Below are positions 51,398 to 60,336 of a stretch of DNA of 64,000 bases, one piece after another; position 1 is the stretch's first letter; each line of letters begins with the position of its first letter. The stretch covers positions 1-64,000 of the forward strand of contig NZ_JALBWV010000038.1 of assembly GCF_022678645.1 (NCBI RefSeq). Reading direction: 5' to 3'. The notes below the pieces were generated by a model. The model was not told where the DNA came from, searched no databases, and saw only the letters and a program-made list of their open reading frames with translations. The translations under genes and the position numbers were made by a program. Source of the stretch: Saccharopolyspora soli. Its GTDB lineage: Bacteria > Actinomycetota > Actinomycetes > Mycobacteriales > Pseudonocardiaceae.

Positions 51398-52306
51398 TCA
51401 GAACCCCAGCTTTCGCAGCTGCTTCGGGTCGCGCTGCCAGTCCTTGGCGACCTTGACGTGCAGGTCCAGGTAGATCTTGCTGCCCAGCAGCGCCTGGATG
51501 TGCCGACGCGCCTGCGAACCGACGGCGCGCAGCCGCTCCCCGCCGCGACCGATGACGATCGCCTTCTGGCTGGAGCGCTCGACGTAGAGCAACGCGTGCA
51601 CGTCGATCAGATCGTCGCGGCCCTCGCGGGGCACCATCTCCTCGATGGTGACGGCCAGCGAGTGCGGCAACTCGTCGCGCACGCCCTCCAGCGCGGCCTC
51701 CCGGATCAGCTCGGCGATCAGCGTGGTCTCCGGCTCGTCGGTCAACTCGCCGTCCGGGTACAGCTGGGGTCCCTCCGGCAGCTGCTCGACCAGCAGATCG
51801 GTGAGCACGTCTACCTGGAAGGAGTCCACTGCGGACACCGGAACCAGGTCGGCGAAGTCCATCACCTGCTGCAGGTCGAGCAGTTGCTGCGCCACCTGCT
51901 CCTTGCTCACCAGGTCGGTCTTGGTGACGATGCCCAGCACCGGGGTGCGGCGGGCGATCTTGGCCAGCTGCTCGGCGATGAACCGGTCCCCCGGACCGAC
52001 CTTCTGGTCGGCGGGCACGCAGAACCCGACCACGTCCACTTCGGACCACGTCTCGTACACCAGGTCGTTGAGCCGCCGCCCGAGCAGGGTGCGCGGTCGG
52101 TGCAGGCCAGGGGTGTCCACGATGATCAGCTGCGCGTCGGGTCGGTGCACGATGCCGCGGATGGCGTGCCGGGTGGTCTGCGGCTTGCTGGAGGTGATCG
52201 CCACCTTCGAGCCGACCAAGTGGTTCGTCAGCGTCGACTTCCCGGCGTTCGGGCGGCCGACGAAACAGGCGAATCCGGAGCGGTGCGCATCTGCGGAGCT
52301 GGTCAC
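51398..52306 (-). CDS. era: GTPase Era
   Basis: A 302-residue GTPase needed for 16S rRNA 3'-end maturation and 30S assembly. G1 GRPNAGKS (17-24), G3 DTPG, G4-like TKTD, and C-terminal KH domain (about 215-290; AIVIGRGGERLRAVGSQAR). GTG 52306 was chosen for length and start context. It is followed downstream by CD225 genes. Confidence 0.95.
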   Translation of the reverse strand: MTSSADAHRSGFACFVGRPNAGKSTLTNHLVGSKVAITSSKPQTTRHAIRGIVHRPDAQLIIVDTPGLHRPRTLLGRRLNDLVYETWSEVDVVGFCVPADQKVGPGDRFIAEQLAKIARRTPVLGIVTKTDLVSKEQVAQQLLDLQQVMDFADLVPVSAVDSFQVDVLTDLLVEQLPEGPQLYPDGELTDEPETTLIAELIREAALEGVRDELPHSLAVTIEEMVPREGRDDLIDVHALLYVERSSQKAIVIGRGGERLRAVGSQARRHIQALLGSKIYLDLHVKVAKDWQRDPKQLRKLGF

Positions 52307-52373
52307 CGCACCATTGTGCCGACCGACCGGCCACCCCAGCCCACCGGGCGCCGTTCCCGCTGTCGGGTGATGG

Positions 52374-52420
52374 GTGAAGGGCACCTGTGACCCACTTACT
52401 TGGTCACAGGTGCCCTTCAC
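52374..52420. terminator. 19-bp perfect hairpin between era and the cytidine-deaminase-like gene
   Basis: GTGAAGGGCACCTGTGACC and its exact complement flank a 9-nt loop. A hairpin this long, 24 bp after the upstream gene stop and 68 bp before era, should terminate transcription of the upstream genes or attenuate entry into era. Confidence 0.75.
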
Positions 52421-52444
52421 CTCGAAAAGATCGCGCGATCGGGG

Positions 52445-52807
52445 TCAGGTCGTGATGCCGAGGACGTCGCCGCGGGCGTTGGCGCGGAGGATCGGCGCGG
52501 TCGCGGTGAGGTCGTGGGCCGCCGCGATCGAGGCGGTGTCGACCGAGTCGGCGTCGGTGACCACCGCCGCGGCTTCGAGTCCTTCGGCGCCGCTGGAGAC
52601 CGCTGCCGCCACCGCTGCTTGCAGCGCGGTCAGGCGCAGCGACGGGAGGGCGACCGTGGTCGCCGCGTAGGTACGGCCGTCGGTGTCGCGGACCGCGGCG
52701 CCCTCGGCCGCTCCGGTGCGGGCCCGAGCCGACCGCGCGAGCGTGACGATCTTGGCGTCCTCCGAGTCGATTTCCCGCGGGGCCACCGCTTCGACGTGCT
52801 CAGCCAC
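52445..52807 (-). CDS. Cytidine deaminase-like protein, catalytic residues absent
   Basis: A 120-residue protein with the cytidine deaminase fold (TLARSARARTGAAEGAAVRD) conserved between era and the CorC-like gene in actinomycetes. The zinc-binding HAE and PCxxC motifs expected of Cdd are absent; the matching helices read LRLTALQAAVAAAVSSGAEG and NARGDVLG. It probably lacks deaminase activity. GTG 52807 follows GGAGGG and overlaps the CorC stop by 8 bp. Confidence 0.75.
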   Translation of the reverse strand: MAEHVEAVAPREIDSEDAKIVTLARSARARTGAAEGAAVRDTDGRTYAATTVALPSLRLTALQAAVAAAVSSGAEGLEAAAVVTDADSVDTASIAAAHDLTATAPILRANARGDVLGITT

Positions 52808-54128
52808 GAGTGTTGCTTCCCTCCTGGTCAGCACCGCGCAGCGGTGCTTGGTCCGTGTTCACCGACCGGACGAGCAGCGCGTTGATGCGAATCCGCCCGC
52901 GGTGGTCCTTGCCGCCTTCGGCGCGCAGCCGAAGCCCGGCGATCTCGGTCTCCGCGCCGGGCAGCGGGACCCGGCCGAGCCGCTGCGCCAGCAGTCCGCC
53001 GACGGTCTCCACGTCCGAATCGTCGAGCTCCACGCCGAACAGCTCGCCCAGGTCCTGCACCGGCAGCCGGGAGCTGACCCGGACGGTTCCGTCTTCGAGC
53101 CATTCGATCGGGCGGTGCTCTTCCAGGTCGGACTCGTCGGTGATCTCGCCGACGATCTCCTCGATGATGTCCTCGATGGTCAGCAATCCGGCCGTGCCGC
53201 CGTACTCGTCGACCGCGATGGCCAGGTGGCTGCGGGAGAGCTGCATCTCGCGGAGCAGTTCGTCCAACCGCTTGGTGTCCGGCACGAAGCTGGCCGGGCG
53301 CATCAGATCCGCCACCGCCGGACCCGCCTCGTCGCGGCCGTCCAGCACGGCGCGGGTCAGGTCCTTGAGGGTCACCACGCCGACGATGTCGTCGACGCTC
53401 TCGCCGATCACCGGGATGCGGGAGTACCCGGAGCGCAGGCACAACGCCATCGCCTGCCGGGCGGACTTGGTCTGCTCGATCCAGATGATCTCGGTGCGCG
53501 GCACCATCACCTCGCGGGCGAGGGTGTCGCCGAGCTCGAAGACCGAGTGGATCATCTCGCGCTCACCCGCGGCCACCACGCCGCGCTCCCCGGCGAGGTC
53601 GACCAGCTCGCGCAGCTCCACCTCGGTGGAGAACGGTCCTTCCCGGAACCCCTTGCCGGGCGTGATCATGTTCCCGATCAGGATCAGCAGCCTGGTCAGC
53701 GGGTTGAGCACCCTGGCGAGCACCCGCACCGGCGCGGCCACCTTGAGCCCGATGCCGTAGGGGTGCTGCCGCCCGAGGGTGCGCGGGCCGACGCCGACCA
53801 GCACGTACGACGCCACCAGCATGATCAGCAAGGCGAACAGCACCGCCCATGCCTCGGAGCGGGCCATCCGCAGGGCGACCACGGTGACCAGCACGGTCGC
53901 GCCCAGCTCGCAGGCCAATCGCAGCAACAGCAGCAGGTTCACGTGCCGGGGCCGATCCGCGAGCAGGTGCGCGAGCTGCTTGGCGCCGCTGCGGCCCTCG
54001 CGGACCAGTTCGTCGGAACGAGCGCGGGACGCCACTGTGATGGCGGCCTCGGACGCGGCGAACACCCCTGCAGCCAGCACCAGCAGCACTGCCACGATCA
54101 GGAACGCGGTGGAATCGGTCAACGCCAC
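52800..54128 (-). CDS. CorC/HlyC family CBS-domain membrane protein
   Basis: A 442-residue CNNM-like protein: DUF21 transmembrane domain (about 5-170), paired CBS domains (about 205-330; TLKDLTRAVLDG, AVDEYGGTAGLLTIEDIIEE) and C-terminal CorC/HlyC transporter-associated domain (about 345-430). The family is involved in Mg2+/Co2+ handling. GTG 54128 follows GGGGAG. ybeY ends 12 bp upstream. Confidence 0.88.
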   Translation of the reverse strand: MALTDSTAFLIVAVLLVLAAGVFAASEAAITVASRARSDELVREGRSGAKQLAHLLADRPRHVNLLLLLRLACELGATVLVTVVALRMARSEAWAVLFALLIMLVASYVLVGVGPRTLGRQHPYGIGLKVAAPVRVLARVLNPLTRLLILIGNMITPGKGFREGPFSTEVELRELVDLAGERGVVAAGEREMIHSVFELGDTLAREVMVPRTEIIWIEQTKSARQAMALCLRSGYSRIPVIGESVDDIVGVVTLKDLTRAVLDGRDEAGPAVADLMRPASFVPDTKRLDELLREMQLSRSHLAIAVDEYGGTAGLLTIEDIIEEIVGEITDESDLEEHRPIEWLEDGTVRVSSRLPVQDLGELFGVELDDSDVETVGGLLAQRLGRVPLPGAETEIAGLRLRAEGGKDHRGRIRINALLVRSVNTDQAPLRGADQEGSNTRG

Positions 54129-54139
54129 CGCCGACTCCC

Positions 54140-54706
54140 CTAGTTGGCGGCGGCCGGGCCGCCCTGCGGCGACTCCGGCTCGTCCAACCCGACTGCGCCC
54201 AGCAGCCGGGCATCCGCACTGCGCTGCGCCGCCACCCGATCGGCCTCCTCCAGGGCCTCGCGGTAGTCGGCCAGGATCCGGTTCTGCAGGCCGAACATCT
54301 CCCGCTCCTCCTCCGGCTCGGCGTGGTCGTAGCCGAGCAGGTGCAGCACCCCGTGCACGGTGAGCAGGTGCAACTCGTTCAACAGGCTGTGCCCGGCCTT
54401 GCGGGCCTGATCCCTGGCGAACGCCGGGCAGAGCACGATGTCCCCGAGCAGCGCCGGTCCGGACCCGGCGGAGTCCGGTCGGCGGGCCGAGTCGTACTCG
54501 TCCATCGGGAACGACATCACGTCGGTGGGACCGGGCAGGTCCATCCACCGCTCGTGCAGGTCAGCCATCACGTCGAGCTCCACGAGCACGATCGACAGCT
54601 CGGCGAGCTGGCTGACGCTCATCTTGTCCAGCGCGAACCGGGCGACCGAGACGATGGACGCCTCGGGCACCGCGACGCCTGATTCGTTGGCGATCTCGAT
54701 GCTCAT
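54140..54706 (-). CDS. ybeY: Endoribonuclease YbeY
   Basis: A 188-residue metalloendonuclease for 16S rRNA processing. Zinc ligands are His118, His122 and His128 in HGVLHLLGYDH. It overlaps phoH by 4 bp, the normal arrangement; the start of ybeY coincides with the end of phoH. The C-terminal 35 residues are an actinobacterial extension. Confidence 0.94.
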   Translation of the reverse strand: MSIEIANESGVAVPEASIVSVARFALDKMSVSQLAELSIVLVELDVMADLHERWMDLPGPTDVMSFPMDEYDSARRPDSAGSGPALLGDIVLCPAFARDQARKAGHSLLNELHLLTVHGVLHLLGYDHAEPEEEREMFGLQNRILADYREALEEADRVAAQRSADARLLGAVGLDEPESPQGGPAAAN

Positions 54707-55770
54707 GCCCGTCCCCGTCGCTGCCCGTTGCGCCGACCGGCCCGGTCGTGGTGGTCGGCGTCCTCCAGGGCGTGCCAGCGGTCGTAGGCGTTGACGATGT
54801 CGGTGACCAGGCGGTGCCGCACCACGTCATGGCTGTCCAACAGGGCGAAGTGCACGTCGTCGACGCCCGAGAGGATCTCCTGCACGACCTTCAGCCCGCT
54901 GCGCTGGCCGCCGGGCAGGTCGATCTGGGTGACGTCACCGGTGACCACGATCTTGGAGCCGAACCCGAGCCGGGTCAGGAACATCTTCATCTGCTCCGGC
55001 GTGGTGTTCTGCGCCTCGTCGAGGATGATGAACGCGTCGTTCAGGGTCCGACCGCGCATGTAGGCCAGCGGCGCGATCTCGATGGTCCCGGCCTGGGTCA
55101 GCCGCGGCACCGACTCCGGGTCGACCATGTCGTGCAGCGCGTCGTACAGCGGCCGCAGGTAGGGGTCGATCTTCTCGTAGAGCGTCCCCGGCAGGAATCC
55201 GAGCCGCTCGCCCGCTTCGACCGCGGGACGGGTGAGGATGATCCGGTTGACCTGCTTGGCCTGCAACGCCTGCACGGCCTTGGCCATCGCCAGGTACGTC
55301 TTGCCGGTACCGGCGGGGCCGATGCCGAAGACCACGGTGTGGTGGTCGATGGCGTCGACGTAGCGCTTCTGGTTGAGGGTCTTGGGGCGGATCGTCCGAC
55401 CGCGCCGGGACACGATGTCCAGGCTGAGCACGTCGGCTGGCGACTCGTTGTGGTCGGCCGAGAGCATCGCGACGCTGCGGCGGACGGTGTCCGGCGTGAG
55501 CTGGCTGCCCTTGGCGATCAACGCGATCAGCTCGGCGAACACCCGTTCGGCGAACGCGACCTCCGCTGGATCCCCGGACAGCGTGACCTCGTTGCCCCGG
55601 ACATGGACATCGGCGGTGAGCAGATCCTCCACCACCCGAAGGTTCTCGTCCCTGGTTCCGACCAGCGTCAACACGACGTTGTCGGGAACGGTCACCTTGG
55701 ACTGCGCTGTTGCGGTCTGGGGATGCTCTCCGGACTGGGCGGCGGCTCCACCCGCTGCAATACCGGCCAC
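54703..55770 (-). CDS. phoH: PhoH family ATPase
   Basis: A 355-residue P-loop protein with a KH-like N-terminal part and the PhoH core: Walker A GPAGTGKT (151-158), ILDEAQNTTPEQMKMFLTR (Walker B) and VTGDVTQIDLPGG. In many bacteria it sits beside ybeY and is linked to RNA metabolism. Two starts are possible: GTG 55845 or GTG 55770; the latter gives the usual length. Confidence 0.92.
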   Translation of the reverse strand: MAGIAAGGAAAQSGEHPQTATAQSKVTVPDNVVLTLVGTRDENLRVVEDLLTADVHVRGNEVTLSGDPAEVAFAERVFAELIALIAKGSQLTPDTVRRSVAMLSADHNESPADVLSLDIVSRRGRTIRPKTLNQKRYVDAIDHHTVVFGIGPAGTGKTYLAMAKAVQALQAKQVNRIILTRPAVEAGERLGFLPGTLYEKIDPYLRPLYDALHDMVDPESVPRLTQAGTIEIAPLAYMRGRTLNDAFIILDEAQNTTPEQMKMFLTRLGFGSKIVVTGDVTQIDLPGGQRSGLKVVQEILSGVDDVHFALLDSHDVVRHRLVTDIVNAYDRWHALEDADHHDRAGRRNGQRRGRA

Positions 55771-55891
55771 GTGTTTTCGGGCCTGCTTTCTGCGCGTTCG
55801 CGCGGGTCGTACGGTCAGTTCTGCATGGCGTCGATGGTAGTCCACTCGGCACGCGATTTGCCGCCATCAGCCCTACCGGATCGGCAGCGGA

Positions 55892-56257
55892 TCAGCCCTT
55901 CAGCGGCCCACCGGTCATACCGCCCAGCGGTTCGCCGCCCAGCAGGTGCAGGTGCACGTGGAAGATCGTCTGCCCGGCGTCGGCGTTCGTGTTGAACAGC
56001 AGCCGGTAGCCCGATTCGGCGATGCCTTCCTGCTCGGCGATGTCGCGGGCGACGGTGACCAGCTCGGCCAGCAGCTCCGGGTCGGCGGCGGCCAGCTCGC
56101 CGGCGTTGCGGTAGCGCTTCTTCGGCACGACGAGCACGTGGGTCGGCGCCTGGGGATTGATGTCGCGGATCGCGATCACCCGATCGTTCTCGTGCACCAC
56201 GTCGGCCGGGATCTCGCGGGCGATGATCCGCAGGAACAGGGAGTCCAAGTCGCTCAT
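55892..56257 (-). CDS. HIT-family nucleotide hydrolase/binding protein
   Basis: A 121-residue HIT protein of the Hint branch (nucleoside phosphoramidase). The triad is HVHLHLLGG (His100, 102, 104). Position near phoH and rsmE is conserved. Confidence 0.92.
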   Translation of the reverse strand: MSDLDSLFLRIIAREIPADVVHENDRVIAIRDINPQAPTHVLVVPKKRYRNAGELAAADPELLAELVTVARDIAEQEGIAESGYRLLFNTNADAGQTIFHVHLHLLGGEPLGGMTGGPLKG

Positions 56258-56575
56258 GCCGGAAGGTTATCCGAGCCGTCCGACTGGGCTCGATCATCGC
56301 AGGACCTGCTGGGCTTCCCCGGCACGCTGCGCCGCAATCGGGTCTGGGGGTTGCCCCGTTTGCGGCGCAGCTCTCGCCGGACCGAGGGGGGAGGTGTCCG
56401 GCGAGTGCTGGGGTCCGATGCCCCGTGCGGCACCGGTTGCGACGAGACCTCGTCGCGATCTTTCGCAACCGAGAGTATCGCCCTGTCAACCGTTCGCGCT
56501 ATGGATCGAGCAAAGTTTTTGATCTTCCTAGCACTACGTCACTCAAAGCAAGCAATTCATGGTGCCGGAGACGCG
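56258..56575. other. Intergenic region with strong hairpins (candidate RNA)
   Basis: About 320 bp without a gene. It contains GCTGCGCCGCAA (56326-56337) paired with TTGCGGCGCAGC (56360-56371), and two mutually exclusive stems: GCGACGAG/CTCGTCGC (56439-56456) and CGGTTGCGA/TCGCAACCG (56434-56442 with 56463-56471). It is AT-richer from 56500. It may include terminators of rsmE, a small RNA or a regulatory leader of the HIT gene. Confidence 0.45.
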
Positions 56576-57319
56576 CTAGGTCCATCGATCGGTGCGGACG
56601 CCGAGCGCGCCGAGGGCGACTGCCGCGGCGGTCGAAGCGCGCAGCACGGTCGGACCCAGCCGTACGACGTGCGCGCCAGCTGACGCCAGCGTTGCGAGTT
56701 CGTCGCTGGTCACGCCGCCTTCGGGGCCGACGACCAGCACGAGCTCGCCGGTCGGGGGCAGATCGATCGATGCCAACGGGGTGCTCGCCGCCTCGTGCAG
56801 CACCAGCGCCGCATCGGCGCGGCTGACGATCTCGCCGAGTTGCTTGGTGCTCACCGGTTCGTCCACCGGCGGCGTCCAAGCCCGCCGCGCTTGCTTCGCC
56901 GCCTGCGCGGCAGTGCTGCGCCACCGCGCCAGCGCCTTCGCGCCGCGCGGACCGTCGTCCCACTTGGCCACGCACCGAGCGGCGCGCCACGGCACCACCG
57001 CGTCCACGCCCGCCTCGGTGGCCAGTTCCACCGCGAGTTCCCCCCGGTCTCCCTTGACCAGCGCCTGCGCCAGCCGGACTCGGAGTCCGGGCTGCGGGAC
57101 GTGCCAGGTCTCGGAAACCGCCAGCTGCAAGGAATCCCGTGCGACCGACACCACTTCGCAACGGGCCAAGCCGCCCTGCCCGTCGGAGAGCAGCAGCAGT
57201 TCGCCGGGTCGCAGGCGGCGCACGGTGGCCGCGTGCTTGCCTTCCGGACCGTCCAAGGCGGTCCCGCCGACAGCGGGCAACCGCTCGACGGAGAACACCG
57301 GCAGCGAGGATTCCGACAT
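56576..57319 (-). CDS. rsmE: 16S rRNA m3U1498 methyltransferase
   Basis: A 247-residue SPOUT-class methyltransferase for U1498 of 16S rRNA. N-terminal PUA-like domain (HAATVRRLRPGELLLL) and C-terminal SPOUT knot (LVVGPEGGVTSDEL; VRLGPTVLRASTAA). Follows dnaJ, as is common. Confidence 0.93.
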   Translation of the reverse strand: MSESSLPVFSVERLPAVGGTALDGPEGKHAATVRRLRPGELLLLSDGQGGLARCEVVSVARDSLQLAVSETWHVPQPGLRVRLAQALVKGDRGELAVELATEAGVDAVVPWRAARCVAKWDDGPRGAKALARWRSTAAQAAKQARRAWTPPVDEPVSTKQLGEIVSRADAALVLHEAASTPLASIDLPPTGELVLVVGPEGGVTSDELATLASAGAHVVRLGPTVLRASTAAAVALGALGVRTDRWT

Positions 57320-57412
57320 GTCCGGCCTCGGTTCTTGTCTTTCCAGCGGCGCGGCCGCGGGTTCTCAGGCAGAGGCAGCGTGGGACCCGCGGTGCAGCCG
57401 AGGATCGGGCAG

Positions 57413-58585
57413 TCAGCGGTGGCCGAAGGACCGGAAGCGGGAGAACAGCCCGTGCCGGTTGCCGTTGCCGTTCGCGGTCACCGTCGGCTCCGGCTGCTCC
57501 TCGCCGCGCAGCGTGGCGAGCTGGCGCAGCAGGTCGGACTGGGTGTCGTCGAGCCGGGTCGGCACCACGACATCGAGGTGCACGTGCAGGTCGCCGTGCC
57601 CGCTGACCTTGCCGTTGGAGCGCAGCTTGGGCAGTCCCCGACCGGTGAGCACGTGCTCGGTGCCGGGCTGGGTGCCGGGTTCCACGGTCAACTCCTCCCG
57701 GTCGCCGTCGAGCGCCTCCAGCACGAGCACGGTGCCCAGCGCGGCGGCCGTCATCGGCAACTCGACGGTGCAGTGCAGGTCCGCGCCGTCGCGGGTGAAC
57801 CGCTCGTGCGGCAGCTCCTCGACCTCGACGAACAGGTCACCGGCCGGGCCACCGCCGGGCCCGACCTCGCCCTCCCCGGCCAGCCGCACCCGCATCCCGT
57901 CGCCGACCCCGGCCGGGATCTTGACGGTGATGGTGCGCCGCGCGCGGACCCGGCCGTCGCCGCCGCACTGCTGGCACGGGTCGGTGATGACCTCGCCGAA
58001 ACCGCGGCAGACCGGGCACGGACGGGACGTCATGACCTGGCCCAGGAACGACCGCTGCACGGACTGCACCTCGCCGCGACCACCGCAGGTGTCGCAGGTC
58101 GACGGGGCGCTCCCGGCGCGCGAGCCGCCGCCGTCGCAGGAGTCGCAGAGCACCGCCGTATCGACGGTGATGTCCCGGTTGACGCCGCTGGCGCACTCCT
58201 CCAGGGTCAGCTCCAGCCGCAGCAGCGCGTCCGAACCCGGCTGGACCCTGCTGCGCGGACCACGCCCGGATCCGGTGGCACCGCCGCCGAAGAAGGCGTC
58301 CATGATGTCGCCGAGCCCGCCGAATCCGGCGAACGGATCGCCCATGCCGCCCCCGGCGCCGCCGCCGTTGGACAGCGGATCACCGCCGAGGTCGACGATC
58401 TGCCGCTTCTTTGGATCGGAAAGCACCTCATAGGCAGCCGTCACTTCGCGGAACCGCTCCTGCGCTGCCGCATCGGGGTTGACGTCCGGGTGCAGTTCCC
58501 GTGCGAGCTTGCGGTACGCCCGCTTGATCTGCTCGGGTGTCGCGTCCCTGGCCACTCCGAGGGTCGCGTAGTAGTCCGTGGCCAC
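57413..58585 (-). CDS. dnaJ: DnaJ chaperone (DnaJ2 type)
   Basis: A 390-residue J-domain co-chaperone: J domain (about 3-68; YYATLGVARDATPEQIKRAY with HPD), Gly/Phe region (about 70-115), zinc-finger with four CxxCxGxG-like repeats (CDSCDGGG, CDTCGGRG, CPVCRGFG, CQQCGGDG), and the C-terminal peptide-binding domain. In the hrcA-dnaJ pair it belongs to the second DnaJ of actinomycetes. GTG 58585 follows ACGGAGAAG. Confidence 0.94.
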   Translation of the reverse strand: MATDYYATLGVARDATPEQIKRAYRKLARELHPDVNPDAAAQERFREVTAAYEVLSDPKKRQIVDLGGDPLSNGGGAGGGMGDPFAGFGGLGDIMDAFFGGGATGSGRGPRSRVQPGSDALLRLELTLEECASGVNRDITVDTAVLCDSCDGGGSRAGSAPSTCDTCGGRGEVQSVQRSFLGQVMTSRPCPVCRGFGEVITDPCQQCGGDGRVRARRTITVKIPAGVGDGMRVRLAGEGEVGPGGGPAGDLFVEVEELPHERFTRDGADLHCTVELPMTAAALGTVLVLEALDGDREELTVEPGTQPGTEHVLTGRGLPKLRSNGKVSGHGDLHVHLDVVVPTRLDDTQSDLLRQLATLRGEEQPEPTVTANGNGNRHGLFSRFRSFGHR

Positions 58586-58645
58586 CTTCTCCGTACTTCC
58601 TCTGCTCGATCAACGAGTTCACGCCGGTCACACGCCGGTGCAGCT

Positions 58646-59671
58646 TCACCGGCCGATCAAGATCTCCCCCACGTAAGAGGCGACGGCCCGGACCGCCGCC
58701 ATGGTGCCCGGGTAATCCATCCGGGTCGGCCCGACCACGCCGAGGCCCCCCAGCACCATGCCATCCGAACCACCGTATCCGGTCGACACCACCGAGGTCG
58801 TCTGCATCTCCTTGGCCTCGTTCTCCATCCCGATGCTGACCCGGACGGTGTCCGAGTCGCGGGCGGCGGCGAGCAGCTTGAGCACCACGACCTGCTCCTC
58901 AAGCGCTTCGAGCACCTGGCGCAGCGAGTTGGGGAAGTCGGCGACGTTGCGGGTCAGGTTCGGGGTGCCGCCGAGCACCATCCGTTCCTCCGGGTGCTCC
59001 ACCAGCGACTCGATGAGCACGCTGCACACCCGGATCAGCGCGTCGCGCAGCTCCGGCGGGGCCTGTTCGGGCAGTTCGGCCACCGCGACGGAGGCGTCCG
59101 CCAGCCGCTTCTCGGCCATCGAGGCGTTGAGCACGTTGCGCAACCGCGCCACGTCTTCGTCGGTGATCACGTCGCCGAGGTCGACCATCCGCTGGTCGAC
59201 GCGCCCGGTGTTGGTGATCAGCACCAGCATCAGCCGGGCCGGGGTGATGGTGACGACTTCGACGTGCCGCACCGTCGACCGGGTCAACGTGGGGTACTGC
59301 ACGACCGCGACCTGCTGGGTCAGCTGCGCGAGCAACCGCACGCTGCGCCGCATCACGTCGTCGAGGTCCAACGCCCCTTCCAGGAACTTGTGGATCGCGC
59401 GGCGCTCAGGCGAGGTCAGCGGCTTGATGTCGTGCAACCGGTCCACGAACAACCGGTAGCCCTTGTCGGTCGGCACCCGACCGGCGCTGGTGTGCGGCTG
59501 GACGATGAGGCCCTCCTCTTCCAGCGCAGCCATGTCGTTGCGCACCGTGGCACTGGACACCCCGAGGTTGTGGCGGTCGACGAGCGCCTTCGAACCCACC
59601 GGCTCCTTGGTCGACACGTAGTCGGCCACGATCGCCCGCAGGACGTCGAAGCGGCGTTCATCCGCGTTCAC
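58646..59671 (-). CDS. hrcA: Heat-inducible repressor HrcA
   Basis: A 341-residue repressor of class I heat shock genes that binds CIRCE. N-terminal winged helix (about 1-75; VGSKALVDRHNLGVSSATVR) and C-terminal GAF-like dimer domain. The GTG pair at 59674/59671 follows AAGGAGG; I use 59671. No CIRCE element is seen upstream, consistent with hrcA not being self-regulated here. Confidence 0.93.
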   Translation of the reverse strand: MNADERRFDVLRAIVADYVSTKEPVGSKALVDRHNLGVSSATVRNDMAALEEEGLIVQPHTSAGRVPTDKGYRLFVDRLHDIKPLTSPERRAIHKFLEGALDLDDVMRRSVRLLAQLTQQVAVVQYPTLTRSTVRHVEVVTITPARLMLVLITNTGRVDQRMVDLGDVITDEDVARLRNVLNASMAEKRLADASVAVAELPEQAPPELRDALIRVCSVLIESLVEHPEERMVLGGTPNLTRNVADFPNSLRQVLEALEEQVVVLKLLAAARDSDTVRVSIGMENEAKEMQTTSVVSTGYGGSDGMVLGGLGVVGPTRMDYPGTMAAVRAVASYVGEILIGR

Positions 59672-59949
59672 CACGCCACCTCCTTCTCGTCCCAGCGGCA
59701 TTCGCGCAGAAAACTCGCCCGGGCTTGCCTCGCCCGGAACCGAGCCTGGGTACCACCTTCGAGTTTACGGTGTTCTCCCACCGGAGCCGAGAGCCGCAGG
59801 CGGGCGGCGGTAGCCTGCGGCGAGGAGGACGGGCGCCGGTCCGGCCCGCTGCATCGAGCGGACCACATCGGCTCCGGCAGCGGTAGCCGCTGCCGGACCA
59901 ACTGCGGTGCGCACCGGGTTCGGCCGTTCGCCAGGAGGTGCGAGTTGCC
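59672..59949. other. Divergent intergenic region hrcA / Rv2375-like gene
   Basis: About 280 bp holding the two divergent promoters. I searched by eye for TTAGCACTC/GAGTGCTAA (CIRCE) and did not find it. Confidence 0.4.
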
Positions 59950-60324
59950 GTGATCTTCAAGGACGTCCGGGAGGGACAACCGTATCCCGACCACCGGCTG
60001 TCGCTGCGCGACTGGGCCGCGGTCCCGCCGCGCCCGGTGCGGATGGAAGAGCTGGTCACCACGACCAAGGTGCTGCACCTGGACCGCCTGCTGAGTCCGG
60101 ACTCGACGTTCTTCGGCGACCTGTTCCCGCACGTGGTCCGGTGGCGCGGCGAGCTCTACCTGGAAGACGGCCTGCACCGAGCTCTCCGCTCGGCCCTCCA
60201 CCAACGCACCGTCCTGCACGCCCGCGTCCTCGACCTCGATGCGCTGATGAAGCGCTACCCGACCAGGCGCCTTCCGGAAGGCCAACACACCAGTGACCTC
60301 CTCGATCGCGAAGACCGCTTCTAG
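59950..60324 (+). CDS. Conserved actinobacterial hypothetical protein (Rv2375-like)
   Basis: A 124-residue protein with very conserved wording FKDVREGQPYPDHRLSLRDW, PPRPVRMEELVTTTKVLHLD and FPHVVRWRGELYLEDGLHRA. A gene of this kind is divergent from hrcA in actinomycetes. Function unknown. GTG 59950 has AGGAGGT at good spacing; GTG 59938 is an alternative. Confidence 0.75.
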   Translation: MIFKDVREGQPYPDHRLSLRDWAAVPPRPVRMEELVTTTKVLHLDRLLSPDSTFFGDLFPHVVRWRGELYLEDGLHRALRSALHQRTVLHARVLDLDALMKRYPTRRLPEGQHTSDLLDREDRF

Positions 60325-60336
60325 TACCACGACAGG

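Noticed and set aside
59672..59949. CIRCE element upstream of hrcA
   Set aside because: No TTAGCACTC/GAGTGCTAA-like inverted repeat seen.
56795..59953. Over 1000-codon forward frame opposite rsmE, dnaJ and hrcA
   Set aside because: High-GC mirror of three clear genes on the reverse strand; no recognisable domain.
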